Source of the DNA: Zhongshania sp. R06B22
GTDB lineage: Bacteria; Pseudomonadota; Gammaproteobacteria; Pseudomonadales; Spongiibacteraceae
Reading direction: 5' to 3'
Length of the DNA stretch: 64,000 nt
Assembly: GCF_040892595.1 (NCBI RefSeq)
Contig: NZ_JBFRYB010000001.1
Span: 1,922,001 to 1,986,000 of the forward strand
The notes under the pieces were generated by a model, which saw only the letters and a program-made list of their open reading frames with translations, made no database searches and was not told the DNA's origin. Made by a program: the position numbers and the translations under genes. Position 1 is the stretch's first letter; each line of letters opens with the position of its first letter. Positions 7,177 through 15,675 of the stretch are shown here, in pieces.

Positions 7177-9138
7177 ATGCCTAAGCTTCGTTTTAAGGCC
7201 GCAGATACATTCTGCAGGAAATCTGGGCGCAATGGCCTGTCCATTTTGGCGGTATTTATTAGTGTCGTAAACAGTAGCTATGCGGTCAACTCCGAGCCTA
7301 TGTTGCTGGCGCGTGCGGGTGACTTGGCCAGTATGAGCCTAGAGTCATTGATGAATATTGATGTGGTGTCGGTGTCTAAGCACAGTGAGCCACTGCAGCA
7401 ATCTGCCGCTGCCGTTTTTGTCTTGGAGGGCAGTACGATTGTTCGCTCTGGGGTTAAGAGTATACCGGAGGCCTTGCGCCTCATCCCCGGCGTTCAGGTT
7501 GCGCGACTCGATTCTCATAGCTGGGCAATAACCGCAAGGGGTTTTAATTCGACCCTGGCTGACAAACTAGAAGTGCTGATGGATGGTCGCAGTCTTTACA
7601 CGCCCTTGTATTCGGGTGTGTTTTGGGATTCCCAAGACACCCTATTAGATGATGTAGCGCGAATTGAAGTCATTCGAGGACCTGGTGCGGCGCTCTGGGG
7701 TGCCAACGCGGTAAACGGCGTTGTAAATATTGTGACTAAATCGGCTGCCGAGACCCAAGGTAGCTTTCACCAGGTTGGCGGTGGTAGCGAATTTAAAGGC
7801 TTTGGGGCGTGGCGCTACGGTGGTGAAGTGGGCGATTTGGGCCACTATCGAGTGTATGCAAAAACTACTCACTACAATGCCCAGGAAACGCCTGGTGCGG
7901 GCGATGCCCAGGACGCTGGTAAACATAATCAACTGGGGTTTCGCAGTGATCTTAAGCTCTCTGATAGCGACACATTAACGCTACAGGGCGATTATTATAC
8001 TGGCGCTATTCAAAGCCCTGCGACCAGTAAGGATGAGCTTGCTTCTGGTTATAATGTTATTTCTCGCTGGAAGCGCCGCTACGATGAAAGCTCTGATACT
8101 GAAATTCAGTTTATCTACGACCAGACTAGCCGCGATAACAGATTTAATTTTGCCGAGGATCGCAATACCTACGACCTCGATATAAAACACCGCTTCGCCG
8201 TGGGCGAGCGCCAAAGTTTTGTGCTGGGCGGCGGTTACCGCGTCACTGATGACGATATTACAAATCTTGAGCCATCTAACACTGAATTTACCCCGCTGAA
8301 ACGCCGAGATCAAACCTTGGATCTTTTTGTGCAGGATCAGATTGTACTGATTCCAGATACCTTGCAACTGACCTTAGGTGCAAAGTATGAAAGAAACGAC
8401 TATACCGGCGAAGAGTTCCAGCCCAGTGTTCGGTTCGGATATATATTGGATGATAGAAATACCTTTTGGGGCGCGGTCTCACGGGCGGTAAGAATACCTA
8501 ATCGCCTCGATCACACCATAGAGTTTTTTGATGGTTTCATTGTTGGCGATGAGCATTTTAAGTCTGAAGAAGTGCTCGCTTACGAACTGGGTTACCGGGC
8601 TATTTTTAAGCCGACATTGTCGGCAGATCTTGCTGTTTTTTATAATGAATATGACAAGCTTCGGGGTGTGTCAGATGATCTTGCACAGCCACAAACACTA
8701 CCAGTTCGTATTGTAAATGCGGGATCTGGTACCAGCCAGGGTGTGGAGTTGGTCATGCGTTGGGAGCCGCTGCAAGCGGTGAAAATACTGGGGAGCTACA
8801 CATATTTCGATATGGATGTGGCAGCATATGCAGGTAGTCGTGATACCAGTATTGCCCAGAATGATGAGAGCGATCCCAATAGTCAGGTTTCCTTGCAGCT
8901 AGACTGGGATATTGGCGATAAGTGGTCGCTACAAACTAGGGCGCGCTGGGTAGGCGGTCTTGATGGGGTGGCGGTAGATTCCTATTCGGCATTAGATATC
9001 AGCGCCATTTGGCGATTGACTCGAGATCTAGATTTTACACTTATCGGGAGTAATTTATTAGACCCGCAACATGCCGAATTTAGTGGGGGCAATGAAATAA
9101 GCCGCAGTTTGAATGGGCAGTTCACATGGCACTTCTGA
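7177..9138 (+). CDS. TonB-dependent receptor (first gene of the YfiR/kinase operon)
   Basis: A 653-residue outer-membrane TonB-dependent receptor. A signal peptide (LSILAVFISVVNSSYA) is followed by SLESLMNIDVVSVSKH, the plug domain (IPEALRLIPGVQVARLDSH, VEVIRGPGAALWGANAVNG-type signature) and a 22-strand barrel ending in an aromatic residue (FTWHF). The MNIDVVSVSKH start and YTPLYSGVFWD plug segment are those of a subfamily often found upstream of YfiR-like genes. The ATG has GAGAGAG upstream. The last 13 bases overlap the YfiR-like gene, so translation is probably coupled. No siderophore or vitamin ligand can be named. With its neighbours it may act as a signal-sensing receptor as much as a nutrient importer. 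Confidence 0.92.
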   Translation: MPKLRFKAADTFCRKSGRNGLSILAVFISVVNSSYAVNSEPMLLARAGDLASMSLESLMNIDVVSVSKHSEPLQQSAAAVFVLEGSTIVRSGVKSIPEALRLIPGVQVARLDSHSWAITARGFNSTLADKLEVLMDGRSLYTPLYSGVFWDSQDTLLDDVARIEVIRGPGAALWGANAVNGVVNIVTKSAAETQGSFHQVGGGSEFKGFGAWRYGGEVGDLGHYRVYAKTTHYNAQETPGAGDAQDAGKHNQLGFRSDLKLSDSDTLTLQGDYYTGAIQSPATSKDELASGYNVISRWKRRYDESSDTEIQFIYDQTSRDNRFNFAEDRNTYDLDIKHRFAVGERQSFVLGGGYRVTDDDITNLEPSNTEFTPLKRRDQTLDLFVQDQIVLIPDTLQLTLGAKYERNDYTGEEFQPSVRFGYILDDRNTFWGAVSRAVRIPNRLDHTIEFFDGFIVGDEHFKSEEVLAYELGYRAIFKPTLSADLAVFYNEYDKLRGVSDDLAQPQTLPVRIVNAGSGTSQGVELVMRWEPLQAVKILGSYTYFDMDVAAYAGSRDTSIAQNDESDPNSQVSLQLDWDIGDKWSLQTRARWVGGLDGVAVDSYSALDISAIWRLTRDLDFTLIGSNLLDPQHAEFSGGNEISRSLNGQFTWHF

Positions 9139-9701
9139 GGCGAAAACCGCAAAATACGCGGCCAACATTGGGGCTAAAGCTCCGTATGTTGCTGCTCGTC
9201 TTATTGCCGCTTAGCTGCTCCGCAACCCATGCTTACGCGGATAATATTGAGTTTGAGTATCGGGTTAAATCCGCTTTTTTGTATAATTTTACAAAATTTA
9301 TTGAGTGGCCAGTTCCGGAAATGACACGTAGTGATTTTGTTATGTGTGTGGCGGGCAATAGTAAATTCCATGCGAAGTTAATCGAAACAGTGGGCAATCA
9401 GCAAAACAACAATCAGCCCATACGCTTCAGTTTTCTTCAGCACCCCGGTGAAGCTCGCAATTGCCAGTTGGTTTTTTTGGGCTTTGCTGACCACGAGCGC
9501 CTTAGCGACTGGGTTGACTCTATGTCTGAGCTAGCAGTGCTAACGGTAAGCGATGAGCAAGATTTTATTAATGTAGGGGGGATGGTTCAATTCATTATTG
9601 TTGACGGTAAAATTCGCTTTGATATCAATCAGTCTGCGGCAAAAAGTTTAAGGATAAAGATAAGTTCCAAGTTATTGGGATTAGCGCGTAATGTTAACTA
9701 G
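9126..9701 (+). CDS. YfiR-family periplasmic protein (DUF4154)
   Basis: A 191-residue YfiR/DUF4154 protein. A cleavable or anchor segment (LLLVLLPLSCSATHAYA) precedes the family signature YRVKSAFLYNFTKFIEWP, and later FVMCVAGNSKFHAKL and the paired Cys region with NCQLVFLG are also typical. In Pseudomonas aeruginosa YfiR binds the periplasmic domain of the diguanylate cyclase YfiN and represses it in response to redox or envelope stress. Here the gene overlaps the TonB receptor by 13 bp and lies 20 bp before a kinase whose sensor region is YfiN-like, so YfiR-type repression of the kinase is the simplest model. That partner exchange is inference. Confidence 0.9.
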   Translation: MALLRRKPQNTRPTLGLKLRMLLLVLLPLSCSATHAYADNIEFEYRVKSAFLYNFTKFIEWPVPEMTRSDFVMCVAGNSKFHAKLIETVGNQQNNNQPIRFSFLQHPGEARNCQLVFLGFADHERLSDWVDSMSELAVLTVSDEQDFINVGGMVQFIIVDGKIRFDINQSAAKSLRIKISSKLLGLARNVN

Positions 9702-9721
9702 CAAGGAGTGCTCTTGAGCTT

Positions 9722-11296
9722 ATGATACGCGGCGCCGATATCCCTATCCGAGTAAAGTTGTTGACCGCAATTGTGGGGACAACGTCCCTATGTTTAATTA
9801 TTACCGCCGCGGTGTTTCTGGTGTCTAACTGGTACAGCGTTCGCTCCACCTTGACTAATAACCTCACCGCGGTTGCAGAAGTTTTTACCATGAACACAAC
9901 CGCCGCGCTGAGTTTTAATGACGCGTCAGCGGCGAATGAAATACTATCTTCACTGCAAGCTAAACGTGAGGTTTTACAGGCATGCATTTACCGAGTCGAG
10001 GCTGACGGCGAAGAGACCCTATTTGCACGCTATCACAGCATGGAAGATGAGACTTTACGCTGCCCGCAAATTCCGCCCGCAGAGAGCTTTTTTAGCAAGA
10101 GCCACCTTGTTGTGGTGAGCCCTGTAAACTTGGGTGATGATCGTATAGGTAGTGTGTATATTGAACGCGGGCTCAATGATTTATGGGAGTCTATTCGACT
10201 CGACGCGATGATTGTCGGGTTAATGGTTCTAGTGAGTGTTGCCATAGCATCTATGTTGTCGCTGCTCGTGCAAAAGCTGATATCTAATCCTATTCTGGCA
10301 TTGCTGGGCGCCACCAAGGCGGTGTCGGATTCGAGTGATTATTCCATTCGCGCAATCCCGACGGGCAAGGACGAAATTGGCGGTTTGATTTCTGGCTTTA
10401 ATAATATGTTGGCCCAGATTGAAAGTAGGGATATCGACCTAGCGGCGACCAGAGCTGAATTAGAGCTTAGAATAGAACAGGCGGATAAAGCCAATGACGA
10501 GCTTGAACTTGCCTTGGCGAAACTCAAGGATACCCAAGAGCAACTAGTTAATAATGAGAAAATGGCCTCTCTTGGTGGCTTGGTGGCAGGTGTCGCCCAT
10601 GAGATTAATACCCCAGTCGGTGTCGGTGTGACAGCAGCGAGTACCTTGCGAGAAGACACCAAGGCGACTTTCGCACTTTATGAAACGGGAGATCTAACAA
10701 ATTCTTCACTGAAGCGTTATTTTTCTATTTGCATGCAGGCGACAGAAATTATTTTGGGGAATTTGCAGCGAGCAGCTGATCTGATTCATAGTTTTAAGCA
10801 GGTGGCGGTAGATCAGACTAGTACCGAGTACCGCACCTTTGAGCTTAAACGTTATATTGACGAGACCTTGCTCAGCCTTAAACCTAAGTTGCGCAATACT
10901 GAATTAAACGTGGTGGTGGAGTGTGATCCTGATCTGACTATCAATTCTGCGCCTGGTGCGATGTCACAAATTATCACTAATCTGGTAATGAACTCGGTGC
11001 AGCACGCCTATGACGAAGGCCAGTCGGGCTGCTTGCGTATTCTTGCTGAGGAACAGCTCGATAATATACATATTCATTACAGTGACGATGGTAAAGGCAT
11101 GCCTGCCGATGTACTTAAAAAAGTCTTTGAGCCCTTTTTTACCACGCGCCGAGGCTCTGGTGGCAGTGGCTTGGGTATGCATATTGTCTTTAATCTGGTG
11201 ACGCAGCAGCTAAAAGGTGTCGTTACTTTACGTAGTAACGTGGGAGAGGGGAGTTCGGTAGATATTGTATTCCCGAAAAAGGTGCGAGCCGCGTAG
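9722..11296 (+). CDS. sensor histidine kinase with CHASE8-HAMP (YfiN-like) input
   Basis: A 524-residue membrane kinase. TM1 is near residues 12-34, followed by a ~115-residue periplasmic region (TLTNNLTAVAEVFTMNTTAALSFND...) that resembles the CHASE8 sensor of YfiN. TM2 is near 160-182, then HAMP (NPILALLGATKAVSD) and a coiled coil. The phosphoacceptor motif is GGLVAGVAHEINTPVG, and the ATPase boxes are NLVMNSVQHAY (N), DDGKGMP (G1), FEPFFTTRRGSGGSGLGMHI (F/G2). No response regulator or receiver domain is encoded nearby, so the output partner is elsewhere. The gene closes the TonB/YfiR operon and is followed by a hairpin with a T-run. AAGGAG lies 15 bp before the ATG, a long spacing. Confidence 0.9.
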   Translation: MIRGADIPIRVKLLTAIVGTTSLCLIITAAVFLVSNWYSVRSTLTNNLTAVAEVFTMNTTAALSFNDASAANEILSSLQAKREVLQACIYRVEADGEETLFARYHSMEDETLRCPQIPPAESFFSKSHLVVVSPVNLGDDRIGSVYIERGLNDLWESIRLDAMIVGLMVLVSVAIASMLSLLVQKLISNPILALLGATKAVSDSSDYSIRAIPTGKDEIGGLISGFNNMLAQIESRDIDLAATRAELELRIEQADKANDELELALAKLKDTQEQLVNNEKMASLGGLVAGVAHEINTPVGVGVTAASTLREDTKATFALYETGDLTNSSLKRYFSICMQATEIILGNLQRAADLIHSFKQVAVDQTSTEYRTFELKRYIDETLLSLKPKLRNTELNVVVECDPDLTINSAPGAMSQIITNLVMNSVQHAYDEGQSGCLRILAEEQLDNIHIHYSDDGKGMPADVLKKVFEPFFTTRRGSGGSGLGMHIVFNLVTQQLKGVVTLRSNVGEGSSVDIVFPKKVRAA

Positions 11297-11302
11297 CAGT
11301 TG

Positions 11303-11333
11303 GATTGCCAGCTCGCTGGACATCGTTTTTTTT
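11303..11333 (+). terminator. intrinsic terminator of the TonB-YfiR-kinase operon
   Basis: A hairpin built from CCAG/CTGG around a CTCG loop, extended by GAT/ATC across a 2x2 internal loop, is followed by eight T residues (11326-11333). It begins 7 bp after the kinase stop codon. Confidence 0.6.
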
Positions 11334-11426
11334 ATGAAAGCGGCCAGCTGAAAATAGCCTTTCAGACACAATGTGTAAGCTTGAGCTATCTCTTTACTCT
11401 CCGCCTGATAATAAGTGCTTGAATGA

Positions 11427-11752
11427 TGGTGTCCCCGATGCGATTCGAACGCATGACCTTTCACTTCATACCACTATGACTTTCATCACCAGCACAAGGC
11501 TGTTTGTGGTCTGGACTTTCTCTTCACCGTAGACGCACCTTAAAAGGTGTTTGTCCGTAGGCGCTACCCGTCAAGTCTCTGCACGTTCCACCTTTTTAAG
11601 GGTGGCTTCGCTCAGGATTGCCACCGATGTCAATAAATGACTCGCTGAGGTTTCCCTGAGTTTGAGTAGATTCACTCCCAATGTTTCCAGCGGGGTGCCC
11701 AATTTTTATACAACTAGGAGGCGAATGCTCTATCCAGCTGAGCTACGAGGAC
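11427..11752 (-). tRNA. tRNA-Arg(CCU) interrupted by a group I intron
   Basis: Reading the minus strand, exon 1 (11752-11716) gives the acceptor strand GTCCTCG, the D arm and the anticodon half TTCGC-CTCCT. Exon 2 (11466-11427) gives AAGTGAA, the variable loop, the T arm (ATGCG-TTCGAAT-CGCAT), CGGGGAC and an encoded CCA. Joining them rebuilds a regular cloverleaf: 7-bp acceptor stem with one G-T pair, 5-bp anticodon stem with one G-T pair and the 7-base loop CTCCTAA. The anticodon is CCT, thus tRNA-Arg reading AGG. The intron lies between positions 36 and 37. If this is the only tRNA-Arg(CCU) gene, as is usual in bacteria, splicing is needed to make a functional tRNA. Confidence 0.93.
11467..11715 (-). 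ncRNA. group I self-splicing intron (IC3-like) in tRNA-Arg(CCU)
   Basis: A 249-nt intron without an ORF. The 5' exon ends in U and the intron ends in G, as group I splicing requires. P1 forms from exon CCU plus intron AGUU with AAUUGGG, placing a U-G wobble exactly at the splice site. The conserved core is present in order on the minus strand: P element ACTCAGGGAAACCT (11661-11648), Q element AATCCTGAGC (11619-11610; P4 pairs CTCAGG with CCTGAG), R element GTGCAGAGACTTGACGG (11584-11568) and S element AAGTCC (P7 pairs GACTT with AAGTC at 11518-11514). P8 is a stable CACCT/AGGTG hairpin. Introns at this tRNA are known from Agrobacterium, and in tRNA-Ile of Azoarcus. Confidence 0.92.
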
Positions 11753-12373
11753 GTATTCGGGAATGATACCATGCGATGAAATTAAATTGAACGCAGTCAA
11801 CTAGTTGGCGCTGTCCCTTTGAGCAAATTTAAGTAAAAATCTCGGCGGCCTAGCTTTTCGCAGATCTTGATGCCCAGCAAAAAATAACAGTGTGAAAATG
11901 GCGCAAAGACCGCTTTTAAGAAACGGGCCGTCGGCAACGTTGGCGCCCAAGCAAAGATCCCCACGCTAATAATGGAATGGCAAGAAGGCGCGCTATTCAG
12001 GCGGCTGCGCCAAGCTGGGTGCTTCTAGCTCGCGCTATACAATGACCATAAAGCAAATTTTGACAGCTATAAATCACACCATAAATCACTCCGCAATTTA
12101 TCCATTGATAGGCCTCAGCTCTGCTTTGAATACTGGCCCTACTTTCGCATTTTTTATCCTCCTTATATTTTTAATATGTTGTTTCATCGTACTTGAGTAG
12201 CGCCCAAAAGTTACTTTGGAGTATATGCAACTACACCATTACATGTTATTTGTGCAATAGGTGCGGAGGCGAGTGTCGACTGCCCTTAAACTAGTGATAT
12301 ATCAGCCAGCAGGGGTGGCTTGTTTGGCTAGATTATTTCAACTACGTCATATAAAAATAATAGAGGTAGCGCT
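11753..12373. other. 621-bp intergenic region, no gene seen
   Basis: The region upstream of the tRNA (minus strand) and of the TonB receptor (plus strand). I find no open frame with a credible ribosome site, no integrase remnant and no terminal inverted repeat. AT-rich stretches at about 12150-12200 and 12300-12365 could carry the receptor promoter, but no -35/-10 pair is convincing. Confidence 0.5.
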
Positions 12374-14872
12374 GTGAAGAAGCAGAGTTTTTTAGCATTT
12401 TTGGCCGTGTATTGGGTGTTTGCTAGCCTAGCTACATTTACGCCGTTGTTTAGTACACCGACCTTTGCCCAGTTAGAAGAGGTCATCGTCACTGCTAGGC
12501 GGCGCGAAGAGAGCCTTCAAAATACGCCAATATCAGTATCCGCCATAGGCGCGTCTGACTTACGGGACGCGGGGATTACCTCGCTCTCAGATCTAAAAAG
12601 TATTGTTCCCAACCTTCAGGTCGCGCCCACTGCCACCAAGAGTCAGGCGATATTTATTCGTGGCATTGGTCAGCGTGCATCAACCCCGGAACTTGATCCC
12701 GGTGTGGGCCAATACTTGAATGGTATTTTTATTGCGCGCCAAGATTCACAGTTACTGGATGCGGTAGACGTACAAAGTATTCAGGTTTTGCGAGGGCCGC
12801 AGGGGACCTTGTTTGGTAAAAACAATACCGGTGGCGCGATGCTGGTCACAACGGTAAAACCAAGTTTCGATAGCTGGACGGCTAATAGTACGGTGACGGT
12901 CGGTTCCCATGGACGTCAAGATATTAAAGCTTCGGTCAATATTCCCCTGCTCGAGAACCGCATGGGTATTCGCCTCAGCGCCACGGTTCGTCGCCTAGAG
13001 GGCTATTTTAAGAATATTGTCGATGGTAGCCGTTTCGCTGATGAAGACCGTCAAGCCATAGCAGTGCGTTTTCTTTGGGATATCAACGATGATCTTCAGC
13101 TCGATACTTTTTCATTTTGGAGTATGCAGGATGAGAAGGGGCAGGCGAATAATTGCCAAGTGATTAATGCCGAAGCCGCGGCGGCCACATTTTTCGTCCC
13201 CGGCCAGCCTGATAATTATGCCCAGCGCTGTAAGCAACAAGAAAACTTAGCGGAGAACCGCGAGGTCGCCATCAATACCGACGCTAGCTTCTATCGGCAG
13301 CAGTCGCAGTTGCATGGGGTAAAGCTAATTTGGGGACTGGGGCCGCTGGATCTGGAATCTATTACCGCTTATAGCCGCCAGTACGATCTGGGTAAACAGG
13401 AAGATATCGACGGCAGTGATTTCAGTCTAGTACCCAATGGCGAGCGGCTTGCCTTGCGGGCGCTCGATGCCGCTGGTATTGATCATGATCAAGAGGAGCG
13501 CTACCAGATTAGCCAAGAGTTGAAGTTTAACGGTCGATTTCTGGATGATAAATTAGACCTAACCTTTGGCGCGTTTTACTCCGCTGAACGAATTGATGGC
13601 TTCGCTTATCCGCAAATCATTGGTGCCAACGGCGTTCTGGGTATACCGCCTAGCTTTCTTCTAGCTAGCACTACGAGCATAAGTCTGCCGAGTGTGGATC
13701 TGCTGGCTGCGGCAACCAATACCTTGGTTTTGCCCTTGCTCTCGGCGTCGGTAAATTTGAGCTTTATAGAGAACGATACCCGTGCGGTCTTTATTCAGGG
13801 AAGCTACGACTTAAGTCGGGATCTTCAGCTCACCTTAGGTATTCGATACACCGAGGACGACAAGCAGCGAGAGGTGGTCTTATACAATGCTGATTTCGAT
13901 GCATTTGGGCAGCGTGAGGGTCTAATCCATGCCCAGGGCGGAATCTATAATCCCGTGCCTAGGCCGGTCTTTGACAATATTAACTTCGCCTTGCCGATTC
14001 CGTTTTTAGCGCCGGTGAGCACTGAAGCTGAGCGCTCATTTGACCAGCTTTCTCCGGCATTTACCTTGAACTATGACTGGGGAGGTGATGGTATTGATAG
14101 TGTGTCGGTGGACAGCTTGATGACCTATCTGACTATCAGTGAAGGCTATAAGTCGGGAGGTTTGGGTTTGCGTGGCCGCAGGCTTAACGAATTTGAGCCA
14201 GAGGTTGTTGAGAATAGCGAAATCGGTTTTAAGCTGGAGGCGCTGTCTTCTCGCCTGCGACTCAATGGCGCTATTTACCGTATGGATTACGACCAAATTC
14301 AAGTGCAGCAGGCTGAAACGGGGCCGAACGGGCCTACCGATGTCATTTTGTTTTTGGATAATGCCGGTTCGGCGGTGGTTCAGGGTGCTGAGCTAGAGGC
14401 GACGCTGCTGTTAAATGCCATGCAGATCAATGCTAATCTGGGTTACACCGATGCCTATTATCGTGACTACACGGTTTTTCTCGCAGATGGTTCAAGCTAT
14501 GATCGCAGCGCTGAGCCCTTTGCCGTGGTGCCTGAGAATACTCGCTCGCTGGCGATTCAATATCGATGGGAAACTCCGCTAGGGATGGTGATTCCGCGGC
14601 TTCACTACTCTTACCGCTCTGAGATATTTGTGGGTTTAGACGCCAAGGCAAATCTCTATCAGGGTGCCACGCTTGGCGCGCAAGAACTCTATAATGCGCG
14701 GCTAACATGGCTGCCCGATGACAGGCTGCGGGTCGCTTTGTATGTTAATAATTTGAAGGATTCCCTGTTCTTCGGCGGCGGTGTGGCATTGGGTGATAAT
14801 CTCGGCACCACGACAAAAGCACAAGTTCCGCCGCGCCATTACGGCTTAGAAGTGTCGTATAGCTGGGATTGA
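12374..14872 (+). CDS. TonB-dependent receptor
   Basis: An 832-residue TonB-dependent receptor with a GTG start after AGAGGT. The signal peptide ends at TFAQ, directly followed by the TonB-box/plug start LEEVIVTARRREESLQ. The plug carries SLSDLKSIVPNLQV, FIRGIGQR and VLRGPQGTLFGKNNTGG; the barrel ends with YGLEVSYSWD rather than the usual terminal Phe. This VTARRRE/NTGG type is the large, poorly characterised sterol/xenobiotic-associated group common in Sphingomonads and marine gammaproteobacteria. The next gene starts 4 bp after the stop, so the two are likely coupled, and the substrate may be the same as that handled by the unknown downstream protein. Confidence 0.92.
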   Translation: MKKQSFLAFLAVYWVFASLATFTPLFSTPTFAQLEEVIVTARRREESLQNTPISVSAIGASDLRDAGITSLSDLKSIVPNLQVAPTATKSQAIFIRGIGQRASTPELDPGVGQYLNGIFIARQDSQLLDAVDVQSIQVLRGPQGTLFGKNNTGGAMLVTTVKPSFDSWTANSTVTVGSHGRQDIKASVNIPLLENRMGIRLSATVRRLEGYFKNIVDGSRFADEDRQAIAVRFLWDINDDLQLDTFSFWSMQDEKGQANNCQVINAEAAAATFFVPGQPDNYAQRCKQQENLAENREVAINTDASFYRQQSQLHGVKLIWGLGPLDLESITAYSRQYDLGKQEDIDGSDFSLVPNGERLALRALDAAGIDHDQEERYQISQELKFNGRFLDDKLDLTFGAFYSAERIDGFAYPQIIGANGVLGIPPSFLLASTTSISLPSVDLLAAATNTLVLPLLSASVNLSFIENDTRAVFIQGSYDLSRDLQLTLGIRYTEDDKQREVVLYNADFDAFGQREGLIHAQGGIYNPVPRPVFDNINFALPIPFLAPVSTEAERSFDQLSPAFTLNYDWGGDGIDSVSVDSLMTYLTISEGYKSGGLGLRGRRLNEFEPEVVENSEIGFKLEALSSRLRLNGAIYRMDYDQIQVQQAETGPNGPTDVILFLDNAGSAVVQGAELEATLLLNAMQINANLGYTDAYYRDYTVFLADGSSYDRSAEPFAVVPENTRSLAIQYRWETPLGMVIPRLHYSYRSEIFVGLDAKANLYQGATLGAQELYNARLTWLPDDRLRVALYVNNLKDSLFFGGGVALGDNLGTTTKAQVPPRHYGLEVSYSWD

Positions 14873-14875
14873 TTT

Positions 14876-15598
14876 ATGGTCTTGATTCAAAAGAATGAGA
14901 TCACCGTCAATGATGCTGTTCAGGAGGCGCGGGCAAGCGCCCTGGAGCTGGCGGCCATGGCAAAAATACACCGAGATAACCATAGTGCCATGGATAACTG
15001 CAGTATTGAACGCAGCTGGCTGGCCAGTGCGGGCACCTATGTGTATCACAGTCATATTGCCATCACCGGACAATCTCTTGAGCGTTTTACGTGGCTAAGC
15101 AGGACGTTTTTTCATTCGGCCGCGCTGCCCATTCAGCCTTGGTATAGTGAATTTCAGGGTGGCAAATGCCTTGCCCTTTGCTTGCCACCGCAAGACGGCG
15201 TTGATGATCATCAGCTGTGTTGGGGGCGATTTGATTTAGGCATGCCGGCCCCAAGATATTATCGCCAGCTGGTGTCTTTGCTGCGGCCAACAGAGAGCAC
15301 TGCCGTCATTGTTGCGCGGTCTGTAAACCAAGGGCCGCCGCTGCCTGATGGCGCTCGACTTGCCTATACAGTAAGTCCAAATGGCGAAGTGTTATTCTGG
15401 GAAAATAACTGTCTGCACTGGCACCACATTTGTTATACACCTGGCGCCGGTATTCTTGCCGGGCGATTTGATCGCTACTTTATCAATATGCTTCGCTGCT
15501 TGCGTCTGGATCAACTTGAGCGCAATACCTATCGAAAGGAAGCAGAGCAATTGCGGGATTGGCTGCAATCACCAAACCCGGAATATGATTTAGCCTAG
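14876..15598 (+). CDS. unrecognised protein coupled to a TonB receptor
   Basis: I do not recognise this 240-residue protein. It has no signal peptide or membrane segment and appears cytoplasmic. It is rich in Trp, His and Cys: LHWHHICYTPG near residue 180 and SIERSWLASAGTYVYHSH near residue 45 look like conserved functional patches. The stretch LAYTVSPNGEVLFWEN followed by FDRYFINMLRCL has some feel of a START/lipid-binding C-terminal helix, but that is only an impression. The ATG lies 4 bp after the TonB receptor stop, which argues for co-translation and a job linked to the imported compound. It converges on gpt. Confidence 0.8.
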   Translation: MVLIQKNEITVNDAVQEARASALELAAMAKIHRDNHSAMDNCSIERSWLASAGTYVYHSHIAITGQSLERFTWLSRTFFHSAALPIQPWYSEFQGGKCLALCLPPQDGVDDHQLCWGRFDLGMPAPRYYRQLVSLLRPTESTAVIVARSVNQGPPLPDGARLAYTVSPNGEVLFWENNCLHWHHICYTPGAGILAGRFDRYFINMLRCLRLDQLERNTYRKEAEQLRDWLQSPNPEYDLA

Positions 15599-15675
15599 CT
15601 AGGCGACGAGAGTCCGGTTTGAGTGGGGTAGGGGCGCGGGAAGGTCGCCAGCTATGAGATTATTTTCTGCGCAAC

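Noticed and set aside
11228..11464. An open frame on the minus strand across the kinase end and the tRNA 3' half
   Set aside because: It overlaps the kinase coding end, a terminator and the tRNA T arm; it is a by-product of other features, not a gene.
11427..11760. Two separate tRNA fragments, or a tmRNA-like RNA
   Set aside because: The halves join into one complete cloverleaf with a group I core between them, which explains the whole stretch better.
11753..12373. An integrated element beside the tRNA
   Set aside because: No integrase, no direct repeat of the tRNA 3' end and no base-composition shift was found.
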